From contig NZ_CP109190.1 in assembly GCF_041438805.1 (NCBI RefSeq), positions 3,658,001-3,722,000 of the forward strand: 64,000 bases of DNA. The letters run 5' to 3'. Numbering within the stretch: the stretch's first letter is position 1; each line of letters opens with the position of its first letter. The stretch comes from Streptomyces sp. NBC_01707. GTDB lineage: Bacteria; Actinomycetota; Actinomycetes; Streptomycetales; Streptomycetaceae. The translations under genes were made by a program, and so were the position numbers. The notes below the pieces were generated by a model that searched no databases, was not told the origin of the DNA, and saw only the letters and a program-made list of their open reading frames with translations. Shown here piece after piece: positions 21,703 through 29,791 of this stretch.

Positions 21703-21778
21703 TTCAGCTCCTGGCGCGATAGGGTACCTTTATTGAAGTTCTCCGCGTATTGCGTCGCATGCACACACGGAACTATTC

Positions 21779-21809
21779 AATATAGGCGAAGAAATGCCCC
21801 GGCCGTCAA
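21779..21809 (-). promoter_or_regulatory. helD promoter
   Basis: On the minus strand TTGACG (21809-21804) and TATATT (21784-21779) are separated by 19 bases. This would start helD mRNA near 21772, a leader of about 70 bases. The hairpin at 21797-21821 overlaps the -35 side. Confidence 0.6.
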
Positions 21810-21830
21810 TTCGGACCGGGGTTTTTGTTT
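21797..21830 (+). terminator. Orphan terminator-like hairpin with T-rich tail
   Basis: CCCCGG (21797-21802) pairs with CCGGGG (21816-21821), extended inward by three more pairs around one bulged base, and is followed by TTTTTGTTTG on the plus strand. No plus-strand gene lies upstream, so it could end a short leader or antisense transcript, or guard the promoter it overlaps. Confidence 0.5.
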
Positions 21831-22126
21831 GTCTCCGGGAGACGCTCGGCAGGGCGCGTGCGCCCGTCGCATCGAGCACGGCGCGCAGCCGGACGAGGGG
21901 TCCCGCCGCAAGGCGGCGTCGCCGGCATCGCCCCGGAGTCACGCGCGCCCGGAGTCGGGCGCTCGCGTGCGATCGACGGCCCGGACCGCGAGCGCGGGGG
22001 AAGCACGCTCGGAACAAGCTCAGAAAAAGCTCTGAAATCAGGCTGGTTCGGATTGGCCGTGCTTCACACGGAGATACCCCTCGCATACGCACATTCATCC
22101 GGAACACGTCCGGACCGGGGGCTGCC

Positions 22127-23074
22127 ATGTGGACCGCACTCACGCTCGTCGACGCCGCGACCGCACTGGCCGCTGCCACCGCCTGCCTGGCCCTCTCCGG
22201 TCGGCGGCTGCTGCCGTGGCGGCGCCGGGAGAGCGCGCCCGGGTTGGGTCCGTACGATGCGGCGTTCCTGGCGGGCGGACCGGAGCGGGTGGTGGAGGCG
22301 GCGCTCCACACCCTGTGGGGCAGTGACAACAACGTCGTGATCGGATCGGGTGGGCGGCTGCGGTTGCCCGAGCCGTGGACGGAACCCGAGCATCCGGTGG
22401 AGCATGCCGTGGTCGAGAAGTGGCGGACCTCCGGCTCCACGACCCCGACTCTGCTGCGGGTACGGGCGGTGCGGGCCGGGGCCGTACGCGAGATCGGCGA
22501 CCGGCTCGTCTCGTACGGTCTGCTGATGACCCCGCCACGCGCCCGGGCCCGTCTGTACGCCGCGCGTGGCCTGGTCGTCGTGGTGTGCGGGACAGTGGTC
22601 CTGGCCGCCTTGGCCGTCCCGCAGGGGCTGCGGCAGGCGGCACCGTTCATCGCGGTGGCACTCTGCTGTCTGGCCGTGCGGGCGCTGTGCCCGGCGCGGG
22701 GTCCGCTGACCCCGGCGGGCCGTCGCCGCCTCGCAGCGATACGCACCGGCGAGCTGTGGGCATCGGCCGCGCTCGGGGCCGTGGTGTTCGACGGGCGCAG
22801 CGCGCTGCCGGGTGAGCGCCGGCGCTTTCGGCGTCGGGACGGGGCCGGGGGCCGTCTGCCGTCGGTGGGCCGGATGCTGATCAAGTACGGAAAGGCGCTG
22901 GATCCGGACGACGACCGGAGCCCGGACAGCGGCGGCATCGGCAGTGACCACAGCTCCTACGGATCCGGCAGCTCCCACGACTCGTACGGCTCCCACGGTT
23001 CCTCGTACGACGGAGGAGGTCACCACCACAGCTGCGGCGGTGGCAGCAGCAGCTGTGGCGGCGGAAACTACTGA
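22127..23074 (+). CDS. TIGR04222-type membrane protein with His/Cys/Gly-rich tail
   Basis: The 315-residue protein resembles the Streptomyces TIGR04222 membrane family. It has an N-terminal hydrophobic helix (LTLVDAATALAAATACLAL), the conserved LGPYDAAFLAGGPERVVEAAL block, two central membrane helices (about 150-185) and a Ser/Gly/Tyr tail ending in GHHHSCGGGSSSCGGGNY. His and Cys clusters in the tail could bind metal; this is inference. The function of the family is unknown. The ATG at 22127 matches the family start. It is convergent with trx, leaving a 10-base gap. Confidence 0.75.
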   Translation: MWTALTLVDAATALAAATACLALSGRRLLPWRRRESAPGLGPYDAAFLAGGPERVVEAALHTLWGSDNNVVIGSGGRLRLPEPWTEPEHPVEHAVVEKWRTSGSTTPTLLRVRAVRAGAVREIGDRLVSYGLLMTPPRARARLYAARGLVVVVCGTVVLAALAVPQGLRQAAPFIAVALCCLAVRALCPARGPLTPAGRRRLAAIRTGELWASAALGAVVFDGRSALPGERRRFRRRDGAGGRLPSVGRMLIKYGKALDPDDDRSPDSGGIGSDHSSYGSGSSHDSYGSHGSSYDGGGHHHSCGGGSSSCGGGNY

Positions 23075-23084
23075 GCGTCGTGGC

Positions 23085-23426
23085 TCACACCTTCTCGAGC
23101 ACGTCCTCCAGTTCCTGCAGGAGCCTGCGCTTGGGCCGGGCCCCGACCATCGACTTCACGGGTTCGCCGGACCGGAAGACCATCAGGGTCGGCATCGACA
23201 GCACCGCGTAGCGGCTCGTGATGTCCGGGTTGGCGTCCACGTCGATCTGAACGATCTTGATGCGTCCGGCCTCCTCGGCGGCGATCGCGCTGAGCACCGG
23301 GGCGAGCTGGCGGCAGGGTCCGCACCAGTCGGCGGTGAACTCGACCAGTACCGGGAGCTCGGCCCCCAGCACCTCACCGTCGAAGGTGACGTCGGTGACC
23401 TCGGCCACGCCCTCTGCATGAATCAT
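23085..23426 (-). CDS. trx: Thioredoxin
   Basis: The 113-residue protein has the classical active site WCGPC (Cys35, Cys38), the cis-Pro loop SMPTLMVF and normal thioredoxin length, so it should be a cytosolic disulfide reductase. It starts 3 bases after the merR stop and is therefore the second gene of a merR-trx operon, which suggests thiol-stress or antibiotic-responsive control. Confidence 0.95.
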   Translation of the reverse strand: MIHAEGVAEVTDVTFDGEVLGAELPVLVEFTADWCGPCRQLAPVLSAIAAEEAGRIKIVQIDVDANPDITSRYAVLSMPTLMVFRSGEPVKSMVGARPKRRLLQELEDVLEKV

Positions 23427-23429
23427 CTG

Positions 23430-23834
23430 TCATCCTCCCAGTTCACAACGTGGTTCCGGGCCGCCTGGAAGCTCGGCAGCGGCCTCCAGCTCGGCCCTCG
23501 CGAGCTCTGCGCCCACCTGGGCGCGGACCGACCGGAGCTGCTCGATGAGCGAGTCGAGCTCGCCGAGCTTGCGCCGGTAGACGGCGAGCGAGGCGGGGCA
23601 GGCGTCACCGGCCGGGTGGCCGGCGCGCAGGCACTCGACGAACGGCCGGGTCTCCTCCAGGTCGAACCCGAAGTCCTGCAGGGTCCGGATCTGCTGCAGC
23701 AGACGCAGATCGTCCTCGTCGTACGTGCGGTACCCGTTCACGGCCCGCCGCGCAGGCAGCAGCCCGCGTGACTCGTAGTAGCGCAGAGTCCGCGTCGTCG
23801 TCCCGGCCCGCTCGGCCAGCTCCCCGATTCGCAT
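23430..23834 (-). CDS. MerR-family transcriptional regulator
   Basis: The 134-residue regulator has the MerR N-terminal winged helix (MRIGELAERAGTTTRTLRYYESRGLLPARR), the dimerisation helix and a short C-terminal end. The DACPAS segment supplies a single Cys, so a metal site is not clear. The ATG at 23834 begins the conserved MRIGE motif. It is followed directly by trx. A perfect TTGACG dyad lies just upstream, the likely autoregulatory operator. Confidence 0.92.
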   Translation of the reverse strand: MRIGELAERAGTTTRTLRYYESRGLLPARRAVNGYRTYDEDDLRLLQQIRTLQDFGFDLEETRPFVECLRAGHPAGDACPASLAVYRRKLGELDSLIEQLRSVRAQVGAELARAELEAAAELPGGPEPRCELGG

Positions 23835-23850
23835 GCTTCGACCGTAAGGG

Positions 23851-23866
23851 TTGACGCGGACGTCAA
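23851..23866 (-). promoter_or_regulatory. MerR operator/promoter candidate
   Basis: TTGACG, CGGA, CGTCAA form a 16-base dyad with perfect 6-base arms, ending 17 bases from the merR start. On the coding strand the first arm reads as a -35 TTGACG. MerR proteins usually bind such dyads inside their own promoter. Confidence 0.65.
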
Positions 23867-23943
23867 GGCAAGCGCGGGGCTCCCCTCCCCCATGCATTCC
23901 TTCAACTGCCTTTTACATTCAAGAAGTTAAGAGCGCATCGCCA

Positions 23944-23991
23944 TTGACGCCCCTCCCGCGTGCACCTACAAAAAGCGTGAGAGCGCTCTCA
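23944..23991 (+). promoter_or_regulatory. GH16 gene promoter with LacI-type operator at the start site
   Basis: TTGACG (23944-23949), a 17-base spacer and TACAAA (23967-23972) form a clear promoter. The perfect 14-base palindrome TGAGAGCGCTCTCA at 23978-23991 sits on the predicted transcription start. It closely resembles the CebR-type operator (TGGGAGCGCTCCCA) used by LacI-family repressors of glucan use in Streptomyces. Confidence 0.8.
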
Positions 23992-24039
23992 AGACCGGTA
24001 CCTCGTCCCGTTCCCCCACCCCCACCGGAGAGGTGTTCC

Positions 24040-25542
24040 TTGAACGCGAGCCGCATCCACCTGCCCGCTCACTCCCCCACCTCCACTCGCCGCAGACGCA
24101 CCACCGCACTCGCCGCGCTGACCGTGATGGCCCTGGTGCTGGCCGGACTGGCCACTGTCCTCGGCTCCGGGTCCGCACGCGGCGCCGTCCCTCCGGCGCC
24201 CGGCTGGGACCTGAAATGGAGCGACGACTTCAACGGCGCCGACCGCTCCCTCCCCTCGGCCGCGAACTGGCTGATCGACACCGGCCACGCCTACCCGGGC
24301 GGCCCCGCCAACTGGGGCACGGGTGAGATCCAGAACTACACCGCCAGCCCCGACAACCTCAGCCTCGACGGCAACGGCAACCTTCGGATCACGCCGCTTC
24401 GGGACGGTGCGGGCAACTGGACCTCCGGCCGGGTCGAGACCACGCGCTCCGACTTCAAGGCCCCGGCGGGCGGCACCTTGCGCATCGAGAGCCGGATACA
24501 GATGCCGAACGTCACCGGGAACGCGGCGCTCGGCTACTGGCCCGCCTTCTGGGCGCTCGGCTCCCCGTACCGTGGCAACTACTGGAACTGGCCGGGCATA
24601 GGCGAGTTCGACATCATGGAGAACGTCAACGGGATCAACTCCGTCTGGGGTGTGCTGCACTGCGGCGTCAACCCGGGCGGTCCGTGCAACGAGACCAGCG
24701 GCATCGCCAACAACCGGGCCTGCCCCGGCTCCAGTTGCCAGTCGGCGTTCCACACGTACACGTTCGAGTGGGACCGCTCCGTCACCCCCAACGCGCTGCG
24801 CTGGTACGTGGATGGCCAACAGTTCCACTCCGTCTCCCAGAGCCAGCTGGACGCCGGCACCTGGGCCAACATGACCGAACACGCGGGGTATTTCATTCTT
24901 CTCAACCTCGCGATCGGCGGCGCGTTCCCCGACGCGCTGGGCGGCAGCACCCCCACCACGGAGACCGTCCCGGGCCGCCCCATGCTCGTCGACTACGTCG
25001 GCGTCTGGACCAGGGGCGGCGGGGGCGGCACCGACCCGACCGATCCCCCGGGCCCGACCGACCCGCCGTCCGGCTCCTCCGACCTCGCGCTCCGCTCCGG
25101 TGGCGGTCTCGGTGCGGCCGAGGCGTCCGGCTCGGTCGTGACCCTCGCCTCGGCGGGCGGCGCCAACTACGACGGCACCCCGCACAGCCCGCAGACCTTC
25201 ACCGCCTCGGGCATCACCCGGACGTACGACGGCGGGGCCACCCGGTTCGACCTGTTCGTCGACGCTGGGACGACCGTCGCCAACGGACAGCAGGTGCGGG
25301 TGAGCTATGACCGTACGGGCGACGGGACCTGGGACCGCACGGAGACGTACAACTACTTCCCCACCGACCCCGTCCCCGGCTACGAGCACTACACGCAGGG
25401 CAAGGGGCTCATGGCCTCGACCGGGAGCCAGGGCGATCTGGTGAACGGCAAGGTCAGGGTGGAGATCTGGAACGCCATCGGCAACGGCTCCAGCACGGTC
25501 GGCATCGGCAACCGGTCCGTCGTGCACATCCCCTTCGGCTGA
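24040..25542 (+). CDS. Secreted GH16 endo-beta-1,3-glucanase (laminarinase-like) with C-terminal binding module
   Basis: The 500-residue exported enzyme should cleave beta-1,3-glucan. The TTG start at 24040 follows GGAGAGG. A long signal peptide (twin-Arg-like STRRRRTTALAAL, then a hydrophobic core) is cleaved near ARG-AVPP. The GH16 domain (about 50-330) carries GEFDIMENVNG, with Glu189 nucleophile, Asp191 and Glu194 acid/base. After a Gly/Thr/Pro linker (GTDPTDPPGPTDPP) comes a beta-rich module of about 150 residues resembling the beta-1,3-glucan-binding modules of other laminarinases (CBM56-like, tentative). The LacI-type operator upstream implies induction by oligosaccharides. Confidence 0.9.
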   Translation: MNASRIHLPAHSPTSTRRRRTTALAALTVMALVLAGLATVLGSGSARGAVPPAPGWDLKWSDDFNGADRSLPSAANWLIDTGHAYPGGPANWGTGEIQNYTASPDNLSLDGNGNLRITPLRDGAGNWTSGRVETTRSDFKAPAGGTLRIESRIQMPNVTGNAALGYWPAFWALGSPYRGNYWNWPGIGEFDIMENVNGINSVWGVLHCGVNPGGPCNETSGIANNRACPGSSCQSAFHTYTFEWDRSVTPNALRWYVDGQQFHSVSQSQLDAGTWANMTEHAGYFILLNLAIGGAFPDALGGSTPTTETVPGRPMLVDYVGVWTRGGGGGTDPTDPPGPTDPPSGSSDLALRSGGGLGAAEASGSVVTLASAGGANYDGTPHSPQTFTASGITRTYDGGATRFDLFVDAGTTVANGQQVRVSYDRTGDGTWDRTETYNYFPTDPVPGYEHYTQGKGLMASTGSQGDLVNGKVRVEIWNAIGNGSSTVGIGNRSVVHIPFG

Positions 25543-25651
25543 CGGAGCGGAGCGCGATCCCCTGCACGGATGACTGACAGGGCCTTCCGTCGCGTGTGCC
25601 CTGCTCGCCGCCGGCCGCGCCATGTCGTCGACGACGCGGGAGCATCACATG

Positions 25652-25689
25652 GGCGGGGCCGGTACGGACATTCCCGTACCGGCCCCGCC
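25652..25689. terminator. Bidirectional terminator between GH16 gene and dctA
   Basis: A perfect 16-bp stem (25652-25667 with 25674-25689, containing GGGGCCGGTACGG) and a 6-base loop lie between convergent genes, 12 bases from the dctA stop. Confidence 0.9.
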
Positions 25690-25701
25690 TCGTGCAGGTG
25701 A

Positions 25702-27066
25702 CTAGACCTTCGCCGTCACGTCCGCCGCCCCGCCGTCCCTGGGCTCGGGAACGTCCGTCGCACCGTGCGGATCGTCCTGGGTGAGCGTCTTCTCGTCGAA
25801 CGGGATGGCGCCGGCCAGCACCTGGTCGACCCGTTCCCTGTCGATCTCCTTGGTCCAGGTGCCGACCAGCACCGTGGCGACCGCGTTGCCCGCGAAGTTC
25901 GTCAGGGCGCGGGCCTCGCTCATGAAGCGGTCGATGCCGACGATCAGGCCGACGCCGTCGACCAGTCCGGGGCGGTGGGACTGCAGGCCGCCCGCCAGAG
26001 TGGCGAGGCCCGCGCCGGTGACGCCCGCCGCACCCTTCGAGGCGACGATCATGAAGAGCAGCAGGGAGACCTGCTCCCCCGCGCTCAGCGGGTCACCCAT
26101 CGCGTTGGCGATGAAGAGCGAGGACATCGTCAGATAGATGGCGGTGCCGTCGAGGTTGAACGAGTAGCCGGTGGGCACCGTGATGCCCGCGACGGACTTG
26201 CTGACGCCCAGGTGCTCCATCTTCGCGATGAGCCGCGGCAGCGCGGACTCCGACGACGAAGTGGAGAGGATCAGCAGGAACTCGCGGCCCAGGTACTTCA
26301 GCAGGAGCAGCAGATTCACCCCGGCGACCACCCGCAGGATCGTGCCGAGCACCACGAAGACGAAGATCGCGCAGGTGATGTAGAAGCCGACCATGATGAT
26401 CGCGAGGGACTTCAGCGCGTCGACGCCGGTCTCGCCGACCACGGCCGCCATCGCGCCGAACGCGCCGACCGGGGCCGCCCACATGATCATGGCGAGGACG
26501 CGGAAGACGAGTCGCTGGATGTGGCCGATGCCGCGCAGGACCGGTTCACCGACGGAGCCCATGGCCTGGAGCGCGAAGCCCGCGAGCAGGGCGACGAGCA
26601 GGGTCTGGAGCACTTCGCCCTCGGTGAAGGCGGAGACCATCGTCGTCGGGATGATCCCCAGCAGGAAGTCCACGGTGGACTCGCTCGCACCGGCCGCCTG
26701 CTTCTCACCGGCGGCGCGCACCGCTTCGGTGAGGTGGAGGCCCTGGCCGGGCTCCAGGATGTTGCCGACGAGCAGGCCGATGGCGAGGGCCACCGTCGAC
26801 ATCACCAGGAAGTAGCCGAGGGCGAGCCCGCCCACCGCGCCGACCTTGGCGGCCTTGCGGACCGAGCCGACGCCCAGCACGATCGTGCAGAAGATGATCG
26901 GCGAGATCATCATCTTGATGAGGTTCACGAAGCCGGTACCGATCGGCTTCAGCTCGACGGCGAATCCGGGGGCCACGAAGCCCACCAGGATGCCGAGCGC
27001 CACAGCGCCGATCACGGCGAGATACAGATAATGCGTACGGTCCCGCCTGGCGGCTGGCACTCCCAC
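25702..27066 (-). CDS. dctA: C4-dicarboxylate:cation symporter DctA
   Basis: The 454-residue membrane protein takes up succinate, fumarate and malate with protons or sodium. Family marks are the Ser-rich reentrant loop STSSSESALPRLIAKMEHLG, GYSFNLDGTAIYLTM and the substrate-binding DRFMSEARALTNFAGNAVAT. The GTG at 27066 follows GAGGAG and begins 10 residues before the first helix; the frame runs 48 codons further up without coding features. It is divergent from a CitA/CitB-type two-component system, which probably induces it by sensing C4-dicarboxylate or citrate. Confidence 0.94.
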   Translation of the reverse strand: MGVPAARRDRTHYLYLAVIGAVALGILVGFVAPGFAVELKPIGTGFVNLIKMMISPIIFCTIVLGVGSVRKAAKVGAVGGLALGYFLVMSTVALAIGLLVGNILEPGQGLHLTEAVRAAGEKQAAGASESTVDFLLGIIPTTMVSAFTEGEVLQTLLVALLAGFALQAMGSVGEPVLRGIGHIQRLVFRVLAMIMWAAPVGAFGAMAAVVGETGVDALKSLAIIMVGFYITCAIFVFVVLGTILRVVAGVNLLLLLKYLGREFLLILSTSSSESALPRLIAKMEHLGVSKSVAGITVPTGYSFNLDGTAIYLTMSSLFIANAMGDPLSAGEQVSLLLFMIVASKGAAGVTGAGLATLAGGLQSHRPGLVDGVGLIVGIDRFMSEARALTNFAGNAVATVLVGTWTKEIDRERVDQVLAGAIPFDEKTLTQDDPHGATDVPEPRDGGAADVTAKV

Positions 27067-27135
27067 GGGGTTCTCCTCGGCTCGTCCCTGTCCGTCCCCC
27101 CGTCCCTGGGGGTCCCGGCGAATATCCCGCCCCGT

Positions 27136-27149
27136 GTGACGGCCGTCAC
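27136..27149. promoter_or_regulatory. Crp-like site between dctA and the sensor kinase
   Basis: GTGACGGCCGTCAC is a perfect 14-base palindrome that fits the Streptomyces Crp consensus GTG-N6-GNCAC as I recall it. It lies 70 bases upstream of dctA and 43 bases upstream of the kinase start. Binding by the response regulator is the alternative. Confidence 0.5.
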
Positions 27150-27191
27150 CGTTACGTGCATTTAGTTCATATGTTTTCGGCCAGGCAGACT

Positions 27192-28946
27192 GTGAGCATG
27201 CGTCTCCCACGCCCCCGTACCCGTCCCCGCAGCCTGGCCGGTCAGCTCTTCGCGATGCAGGTCGTGCTGGTTGCGGCCGTGGTGGCGGGGTGCGCTTTCT
27301 TCGCGTACGTCTCCGGGAGCGAGCAGGCGGAGGAGACCGCGACCCGGCAGGTCAGGGCGGCGGCACTGGCGGTGGCCGATTCACCGTCCGTACGGGAGGC
27401 GATCCGCACCCCGGACCCGACCGCCGTGCTCCAGCCGTACGCCGAGAAGGTCCGCAAGGACACCGGGATCGCCTTCGTCACGATCATGAGCCCGGAGCGA
27501 ATCCGCTGGACCCACCCCGACGAGGACCGGATCGGGGAGACGTTCCTCGGCCACACGGCCAGGGCGCTGCGCGGCGAGACGTTCGCGGAGACGTACACCG
27601 GCACACTCGGCCCCTCGATCCGGGTCGTCACCCCGGTCCGGGACGGCGGCAGGATCACCGGCCTGGTCAGTGCGGGCATCACGGTCGAGCGGGTCTCCTC
27701 GCAGGTGCGGGCGCAGCTCGGTGCGCTGGGGCTCGCGGCGGGCGGGGCACTCACCCTCGGCGGCATCGGCACGTATGTGATCAACGCCCGGCTTCGGCGC
27801 CACACGCACGGAATGAACGCCGCCGAGCTGAGCCGGATGCACGACTACCACCAGGCCACCCTGCACGCGGTGCGCGAGGGGCTGCTGATGCTCGACGGAC
27901 AGCGCAGGATCGCGCTGGTCAACGATGCGGGCCGGGAGCTGCTCGGGCTGCCGCCGGGTGCGGTCGGGCGCCGGGTGGCCGAACTGGAACTTCCGGCGCC
28001 GCTGACCGGGGCGCTGCTGGCCTCCGAGGAGCGGGTCGACGAGCTGCATCTGACGGCGGACCGGGTGATCGTGGTCAACACCCGTCCGGTGGTGGGCGGC
28101 GAGCAGCGCGGTACGGTCGTGACCCTTCGCGACCACACGGAACTCCAGGCGCTGTCCGGCGAGTTGGACTCGGAGCGCGGGTTCACCCAGGCGCTTCGCT
28201 CCCAGGCGCACGAGGCGGCGAACCGGCTGCACACGGTCGTCTCGCTGATCGAGCTCGGCCGGGTGGAGGAGGCGGTCGGCTTCGCGACGGCGGAGCTGGA
28301 GCTGGCACAGGTCCTCACCGACCGGGTCGTCGGTGCCGTCGCCGAACCCGTGCTGGCGGCGCTGTTGCTGGGCAAGGCGGCGCAGGCGAACGAGCGGGGG
28401 GTGGAGCTGGTGCTCGCGGACGACAGCGTGATCGACGACGGCGCGCTGCCCGCGACGCTGCCGCAGCGCGATCTGGTGACGATCCTCGGAAATCTGATCG
28501 ACAACGCGGTGGATGCGGCGTCCGAGGCGGCGACGGCCCCGCCGCCCGGCGCGGTTGTCCCCTCCGGTGCGGGGACCGTGCCCGGATCCGGGGTGGCGGC
28601 GGACTCCGCCGCCGTGCCCGCCCAGCGCGGCTCGGCACCGCGCCGCGCCGGCCGTGCGCGGGTCACCGTCACCGCGCTCGCCGACGACCGTGAGCTGCTG
28701 CTGCGGGTCGCGGACACCGGGTCCGGAGTCGATCCGGACGTCGCCGCCGAGGTGTTCCGTCGCGGCTGGTCGACGCACGGTGCCGGTCGTGGGCTCGGGC
28801 TGGCCCTCGTGCAGCAGGCCGTGCACCGGGCCGGCGGGACGGTCGTGCTGAGCGGAGGTCCGGACGGCGGCGCGGAGTTCACCGCCCGGCTCCCGCTGTC
28901 GCCCTCGCCCAGGCAGCAGCACACGCCGAAGGAGCGCACCCCGTGA
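27192..28946 (+). CDS. CitA/DcuS-family sensor histidine kinase
   Basis: The 584-residue kinase has a first membrane helix (17-40), an extracytoplasmic PAS/Cache sensor (about 45-170), a second helix (175-198), a cytoplasmic PAS (215-315) and the DcuS-type dimerisation motif SQAHEAANRLHTVVSLI, with phospho-His340. The ATPase domain has the N-box GNLIDNAVDA, DTGSGVD and GRGLGLAL. About 45 low-complexity residues (445-488, Ala/Pro/Gly/Ser) are inserted between N-box and D-box. I chose GTG 27192 (AGG 6 bases upstream); ATG 27198 is close. A start at 27156 would add a TTA (bldA) codon. It likely senses C4-dicarboxylates. Confidence 0.9.
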   Translation: MSMRLPRPRTRPRSLAGQLFAMQVVLVAAVVAGCAFFAYVSGSEQAEETATRQVRAAALAVADSPSVREAIRTPDPTAVLQPYAEKVRKDTGIAFVTIMSPERIRWTHPDEDRIGETFLGHTARALRGETFAETYTGTLGPSIRVVTPVRDGGRITGLVSAGITVERVSSQVRAQLGALGLAAGGALTLGGIGTYVINARLRRHTHGMNAAELSRMHDYHQATLHAVREGLLMLDGQRRIALVNDAGRELLGLPPGAVGRRVAELELPAPLTGALLASEERVDELHLTADRVIVVNTRPVVGGEQRGTVVTLRDHTELQALSGELDSERGFTQALRSQAHEAANRLHTVVSLIELGRVEEAVGFATAELELAQVLTDRVVGAVAEPVLAALLLGKAAQANERGVELVLADDSVIDDGALPATLPQRDLVTILGNLIDNAVDAASEAATAPPPGAVVPSGAGTVPGSGVAADSAAVPAQRGSAPRRAGRARVTVTALADDRELLLRVADTGSGVDPDVAAEVFRRGWSTHGAGRGLGLALVQQAVHRAGGTVVLSGGPDGGAEFTARLPLSPSPRQQHTPKERTP

Positions 28947-29617
28947 TCCAGGTGCTGGTCGTCGAGGACGATCCCGTGGCCGCCGACGCCCACCGGCTGT
29001 ACGTCGGCCGGGTCCCGGGCTTCACCGTGGCCGCCGTCGCGCATTCGCGCGCGGAGGCGGTACGGGCGCTGGACCGTACCCAGGTCGATCTGCTGCTCCT
29101 GGACCTGTATCTGCCCGATGGACACGGTCTGCAGCTGCTGCGGTCGCTGCGCGCCGCCGGGCACACGGCGGATGTCATCGCCGTGACGTCGGCGCGTGAT
29201 CTGGCGGTGGTCCGGGAAGGGGTGTCGCTCGGCGTCGTCCAGTACGTGCTGAAGCCGTTCACCTTCGCCACCCTGCGCGACCGCCTCATGCGCTACGCCG
29301 AGTTCCGCGCGGCGGCCGGTGAGGCGAGCGGCCAGGACGAGGTGGACCGGGCGCTCGGCGCGCTCCGGGCTCCGCAGCCGTCCCGACTGCCCAAGGGGCT
29401 GAGCGGCCCGACGCTGGAGGCGGTGACCCGCGCGCTGCGGGCCTCCCCGAACGGGGTGACCGCAGCCGCGACGGGCGTGGAGCTGGGCATCTCGCGGATC
29501 ACCGCACGCCGCTACCTGGAGCACCTGGTGACGGTGGGCCGCGCCGTCCGCAGTCCGCAGTACGGGCAGATCGGACGGCCGGAGCTGCACTACCGGTGGG
29601 TGGCCGAGACGCGCTGA
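28943..29617 (+). CDS. CitB/DcuR-family response regulator
   Basis: The 224-residue regulator has a receiver domain (phospho-Asp54 in LLLLDLYLPDG, conserved Lys in VLKPF) and a C-terminal HTH with ELGISRITARRYLEHLV, the CitB/DcuR arrangement. The GTG start overlaps the kinase stop by 4 bases, so the pair is co-translated. It presumably activates the divergent dctA. Confidence 0.93.
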   Translation: MIQVLVVEDDPVAADAHRLYVGRVPGFTVAAVAHSRAEAVRALDRTQVDLLLLDLYLPDGHGLQLLRSLRAAGHTADVIAVTSARDLAVVREGVSLGVVQYVLKPFTFATLRDRLMRYAEFRAAAGEASGQDEVDRALGALRAPQPSRLPKGLSGPTLEAVTRALRASPNGVTAAATGVELGISRITARRYLEHLVTVGRAVRSPQYGQIGRPELHYRWVAETR

Positions 29618-29721
29618 CCGTACGCCCTTCGGTGCGCCCGGCCGTGCTGACGCCCGTCCGTACATCCAGCTGCATTTCCACCCGTACGTCGCGCCCACAA
29701 CAAGCGCTTCCCGCACGGGGA

Positions 29722-29751
29722 TTGACCTTGTCGACGGGCCGGTCCTACGGT
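29722..29751 (+). promoter_or_regulatory. Promoter of the sugar ABC transporter operon
   Basis: TTGACC (29722-29727) and TACGGT (29746-29751) are separated by 18 bases, predicting a start near 29758. The palindrome AAGCGCTT at 29702-29709, just upstream, resembles the core of LacI-family operators. Confidence 0.6.
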
Positions 29752-29791
29752 CACGGTCTCAGCCCCCCGTGGCTATGAGGAGGTCGTGCCC

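Larger units (their letters stand above)
21703..22126. other. Intergenic region between helD and the TIGR04222 gene
   Basis: These 424 bases separate divergent genes. They include the helD promoter and a hairpin with a T-rich tail on the plus strand, both listed separately. The rest (21840-22126) has open frames in several phases but no convincing start or ribosome binding site. Confidence 0.5.

Noticed and set aside
27156..27191. Upstream GTG start for the CitA-type kinase, which would include a TTA codon and suggest bldA control
   Set aside because: No ribosome binding site before 27156; GTG 27192 is better spaced from AGG and starts closer to the first membrane helix.
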